Part shown: positions 4,277 through 6,617 of the stretch, in pieces
Position numbering within the stretch: position 1 is the first letter of the stretch
How the letters are laid out: each line of letters begins with the position of its first letter
The notes under the pieces: model-generated
What the model saw: only the letters and a program-made list of their open reading frames with translations
Databases searched by the model: none
What the model was told of the DNA's origin: nothing
Origin: Gammaproteobacteria bacterium
Lineage (GTDB): Bacteria > Pseudomonadota > Gammaproteobacteria > Xanthomonadales > Marinicellaceae
NCBI GenBank assembly: GCA_030426705.1
Contig: JAUHXW010000168.1
Coordinates: forward strand, 1-6,617
DNA length: 6,617 nucleotides
Direction of reading: 5' to 3'
Position numbers and translations under genes: made by a program

Positions 4277-6346
4277 ATGAAAAGAAAATTATATTTTATC
4301 CTTATATTGAGTTCATTCGCGGTATGTGCTGAAGAGGAAAGTGGCCAATTGATAGAGGAACTGGAAAAATTGGCGGTAGAAGGTGAGGTTTATGAGACCA
4401 AAACTGTCAAACTAATACCTGAATCATCATCTGTTTTGAAAGACACGGCTGATGTTTTGAAAAAGATGCCTGGCGCCTATGTCAATAAAAATGGTGCACT
4501 CAGTGGTATTGCCCAATACCGGGGATTGTTTGGTTCCAGAGTCAATGTGCAAGCAGATGGGGTGCAAGTTGTTGAATCCTGTAGTAATTCGATGGATGCT
4601 GCCATGAGTCATGTGCCTGCCAGTATGGTGGATGCGGTGATTTTACAACGTGGGATTAGTCCAATCAGTCAGGGAATGGAAACACTGGGTGGCAGTATAG
4701 AAGTGGTCAGCAGATCGGCGGAGTCAAGCACAAACAGTTTTTCAGGTGATGTCAGTTTAGGGTATGCATCAGCCAATCAAGGTAAAACCGGAGCTTTGAA
4801 CCTGCAATATAAGTTGAATAATCATGCTTTTTTTGTGGGTTTGGATGTTGAGCGTGGCGAAAATCAGTCAACGCCATTGGGAAAGAATGTTTTTACCGGT
4901 CTGGAGCGTGATTACTATGCTGCATCCTATCAGTTCGATAATGGCCGTCAGCTTTTGGTGTTGTCCAGTAATTACAATGACACTGGAGAAACTGGTACGC
5001 CTGCCTTACCCATGGACATTACCTATGCACAAGGTGGTATCAGCCAGATTGATTTCACCACTAAACTGAACAAGCAATGGAAACTGAATGCAGCCTTGTC
5101 TTATCAAAACACCGAACATTTAATGGACAATTATCTGCACCGTAGTCAGTTGCCTGTGAACCAAAGGGAATCACTGACACGTGTCAATAAAAATGCTTTT
5201 TCGTTACAAGCCATTAACACCGGTGATGACTGCGTAATCAGTTTTGGTTTTGATTATGATGATGTGGACAACATCGCAGTAATCAGTAATCCCAATAATG
5301 CACAATTTCGAATTACCAATTTTGATGTGACAAAAGAACGTTTCAGCTTTTTTACTGAATACCAAAAACAATTATCAGAGCAACACCAATACATGCTGGG
5401 TGTGCGTTTTACGGATACGCAAGCGAATGCAGGCACTGTGCTATCATCAGTAGCCATGATGGATAACAACATGGGGATGTTGCACAGAACATTGAGAGAT
5501 CGTTTTAATGCAGTCAATCAAACACGTTCTGATCAAAACACCGATTTCATGTTTAATTGGCAACATGCATTGAATCAGCAATTGAGCCTGGCGTATGGTT
5601 TTGCCATTAAAAATCGCACGCCCACACATCAGGAGCGTTATTTGTGGCTACCCTTGGAAGCCACTGCCGGGTTGGCCGATGGTCGTCAATATCTGGGAAA
5701 TCTGGATTTGCAGTCAGAACAAGCCTATCAATGGGAACTGGGAATTAATTTTCAACAAGGTGCTTTCACCACAACTCCCCACATGTTTTATCACCGAATC
5801 AATGATTATATTCAAGGCGTACCCAATACAGTGATGCCGGCACCTGCCGGGGTGCTGCGATATGCCAATGTAGATGCTGAATTGTATGGTTTCGATGTGG
5901 AGTCAAGTTATCAGTTTAATGATCAATTTTCCATGCGCCATGTCATCAGCTATGTCAGAGGTAAAAGAAGAGACATTGATGACAATTTATACCGAATTGC
6001 GCCCCTGAATACCTGGGTCAATTTAAGCTATGCACACCAACAGTGGCAATTTGAGGCCGATATCATGGCAGCTGTCAGACAAGATAAAGTGTCCATCACC
6101 AATACTGAAAAAGCAACACCGGGATTTGGCGTTTTGCATTTATCGGCGATTAAATCTTTCAAAAACGACAGTTATGTCAAATTGTCTGTGAATAATGTTT
6201 TTGACAAATTGTATTACCAACACACCAACGGCTATAACCGCAATAATACCAACACAGATGTGGGTTTTGATGCCAATAATTTACAAGCTTACCGTTTGCC
6301 CAGTGAAGGCCGAAGTTTGCAAGTCAGTTACTTTTACGGCTGGTAA
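4277..6346 (+). CDS. TonB-dependent outer-membrane receptor, OprC/NosA-type copper receptor
   Basis: This is an outer-membrane beta-barrel of 689 residues, close to the 680-720 usual for OprC/NosA. Order: signal peptide (1-18, cleavage probably after VCA), a short periplasmic stretch that may hold the TonB box (about 30-42), plug domain (about 50-147; DTADVLKKMPGAYVN, YRGLFGSRVNVQADGVQV, LGGSIEVVSR) and a barrel to the end, which closes with the aromatic VSYFYGW expected for Bam recognition. The family signature QERYLWLPLEATAGLADG (452-469) is clear. Cys102 and Met106 (CSNSM) and His281 and Met283 (HLM) reproduce the CxxxM and HxM copper site of P. aeruginosa OprC, with nearly the same distance between the two halves. 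Copper uptake, energised by TonB-ExbBD, is the best call. An apparently monocistronic gene, it is flanked by two copies of a dispersed repeat and preceded by a palindrome. The actual ligand is untested. Confidence 0.9.
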   Translation: MKRKLYFILILSSFAVCAEEESGQLIEELEKLAVEGEVYETKTVKLIPESSSVLKDTADVLKKMPGAYVNKNGALSGIAQYRGLFGSRVNVQADGVQVVESCSNSMDAAMSHVPASMVDAVILQRGISPISQGMETLGGSIEVVSRSAESSTNSFSGDVSLGYASANQGKTGALNLQYKLNNHAFFVGLDVERGENQSTPLGKNVFTGLERDYYAASYQFDNGRQLLVLSSNYNDTGETGTPALPMDITYAQGGISQIDFTTKLNKQWKLNAALSYQNTEHLMDNYLHRSQLPVNQRESLTRVNKNAFSLQAINTGDDCVISFGFDYDDVDNIAVISNPNNAQFRITNFDVTKERFSFFTEYQKQLSEQHQYMLGVRFTDTQANAGTVLSSVAMMDNNMGMLHRTLRDRFNAVNQTRSDQNTDFMFNWQHALNQQLSLAYGFAIKNRTPTHQERYLWLPLEATAGLADGRQYLGNLDLQSEQAYQWELGINFQQGAFTTTPHMFYHRINDYIQGVPNTVMPAPAGVLRYANVDAELYGFDVESSYQFNDQFSMRHVISYVRGKRRDIDDNLYRIAPLNTWVNLSYAHQQWQFEADIMAAVRQDKVSITNTEKATPGFGVLHLSAIKSFKNDSYVKLSVNNVFDKLYYQHTNGYNRNNTNTDVGFDANNLQAYRLPSEGRSLQVSYFYGW

Positions 6347-6377
6347 GCAGGTTTTAATTTCTTGTTAAGAATTCATG

Positions 6378-6401
6378 CAGGAACGCTGAAAGGTGTTCCT
6401 G
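6378..6401. repeat. Short inverted repeat downstream of the TonB receptor gene
   Basis: CAGGAAC (6378-6384) and GTTCCTG (6395-6401) form a perfect 7-bp stem with a 10-base loop, 31 bases after the receptor stop. No T run follows on either strand, so it is a poor intrinsic terminator. It lies next to the left edge of the second dispersed repeat. No better terminator for the receptor gene is visible between 6347 and 6405. Confidence 0.4.
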
Positions 6402-6405
6402 AGTG

Positions 6406-6617
6406 AACAAGGTATGCTGTTGGGGCTTCATTCATTTTTGTTCCAGACAAAAATGAAAGCGACCGCGGCCAGCATGGCTCATGATTTCGGGTTACACTCT
6501 CTGATTCACGAGCTACGGCATTCAGGTAAGGCTTCTTTATCTTCGTTAAAATCGCCATACCTGCATTGCCTGCTCTTTGCTCACCAACCGAGCGCACGCA
6601 CAACGGCACTCCTCCAG
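6406..6617. repeat. Dispersed structured repeat, copy 2 (longer variant, runs to window end)
   Basis: The 62-nt core (6414-6475) has ends ATGCTG (6414-6419) and CAGCAT (6470-6475) and a perfect 11-bp inner stem, TTCATTTTTGT (6431-6441) with ACAAAAATGAA (6447-6457). CTCTGATTCACG (6499-6510) and TGCTCACCAACCG (6578-6590) match copy 1. Between those two blocks copy 2 has 67 bases where copy 1 has 2. The extra segment contains its own stem, CAGGTAAGGC (6523-6532) with GCCATACCTG (6554-6563), with one A-A mismatch. The right end is not certain because the window stops. The minus-strand open frame 6373-6609 that covers it shows no recognisable protein and is best treated as an artefact of the repeat. 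Confidence 0.78.

Noticed and set aside
4277..4333. Lipoprotein signal at the receptor N-terminus (cysteine at residue 17)
   Set aside because: The residues before the cysteine (F-A-V) do not make a lipobox, and VCA before EE fits signal peptidase I, as expected for a TonB receptor.
6347..6405. Intrinsic terminator of the TonB receptor gene
   Set aside because: The only stem (6378-6401) is not followed by a T run, so it was listed as an inverted repeat and not as a terminator.
6373..6609. Minus-strand open frame of 78 codons at the right end
   Set aside because: It spans repeat copy 2 on the opposite strand; the corresponding frame in copy 1 is not kept, and the translation resembles no known protein.
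4021..6617. Repeats as integron attC sites flanking a gene cassette
   Set aside because: Although the gene is bracketed by imperfect palindromes, the paired RYYYAAC and GTTRRRY core sites are not present and no integrase is visible.

Overview
The window looks like a stretch of gammaproteobacterial chromosome of moderate to low GC. The basis is the protein set: a TrhO tRNA hydroxylase, a YwbE-family protein, a glutathione S-transferase, an SPFH protein paired with a NADK2-like kinase, and an OprC/NosA-type TonB receptor with a Gram-negative signal peptide. I cannot fix the genus from sequence alone. No rRNA, tRNA, CRISPR array, transposase or integrase is visible.

Layout. Positions 1-585 (minus) hold the N-terminal part of trhO, whose 3' end lies outside the window. 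Positions 586-1017 contain no gene. They hold a good sigma70-like promoter for trhO, a palindromic repeat cluster (732-834) and a series of small hairpins (857-1014). Positions 1018-3045 (minus) are a two-gene operon: an SPFH/band 7 protein, then after 6 bases a NAD kinase-like protein. A well-formed promoter (3081-3109) sits in front of it. Positions 3146-3980 (minus) are a second two-gene unit, a YwbE-family protein and a glutathione S-transferase that overlap by 8 bases.

The right-hand third is organised around one plus-strand gene (4277-6346), a TonB-dependent receptor. It keeps the CxxxM and HxM residues that bind copper in Pseudomonas aeruginosa OprC, so copper uptake across the outer membrane is the best functional guess. 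In front of it is a perfect 17-bp palindrome (4204-4220), placed like a regulator site just upstream of a possible -10 box. The gene is bracketed by two direct copies of a dispersed repeat (4021-4176 and 6406-6617). The repeats share a 62-nt core that folds into a long hairpin. Its terminal 6-bp stem differs between the copies at three pairs, and all three changes are compensatory. This is the strongest unexplained signal in the window: a structured element under selection for base pairing, not a coding sequence. The short open frames across both copies should not be annotated as proteins.

Apart from the two operons the genes are not obviously one pathway. They cover tRNA modification, NADP(H) supply with membrane-scaffold-type biology, glutathione chemistry and metal uptake.
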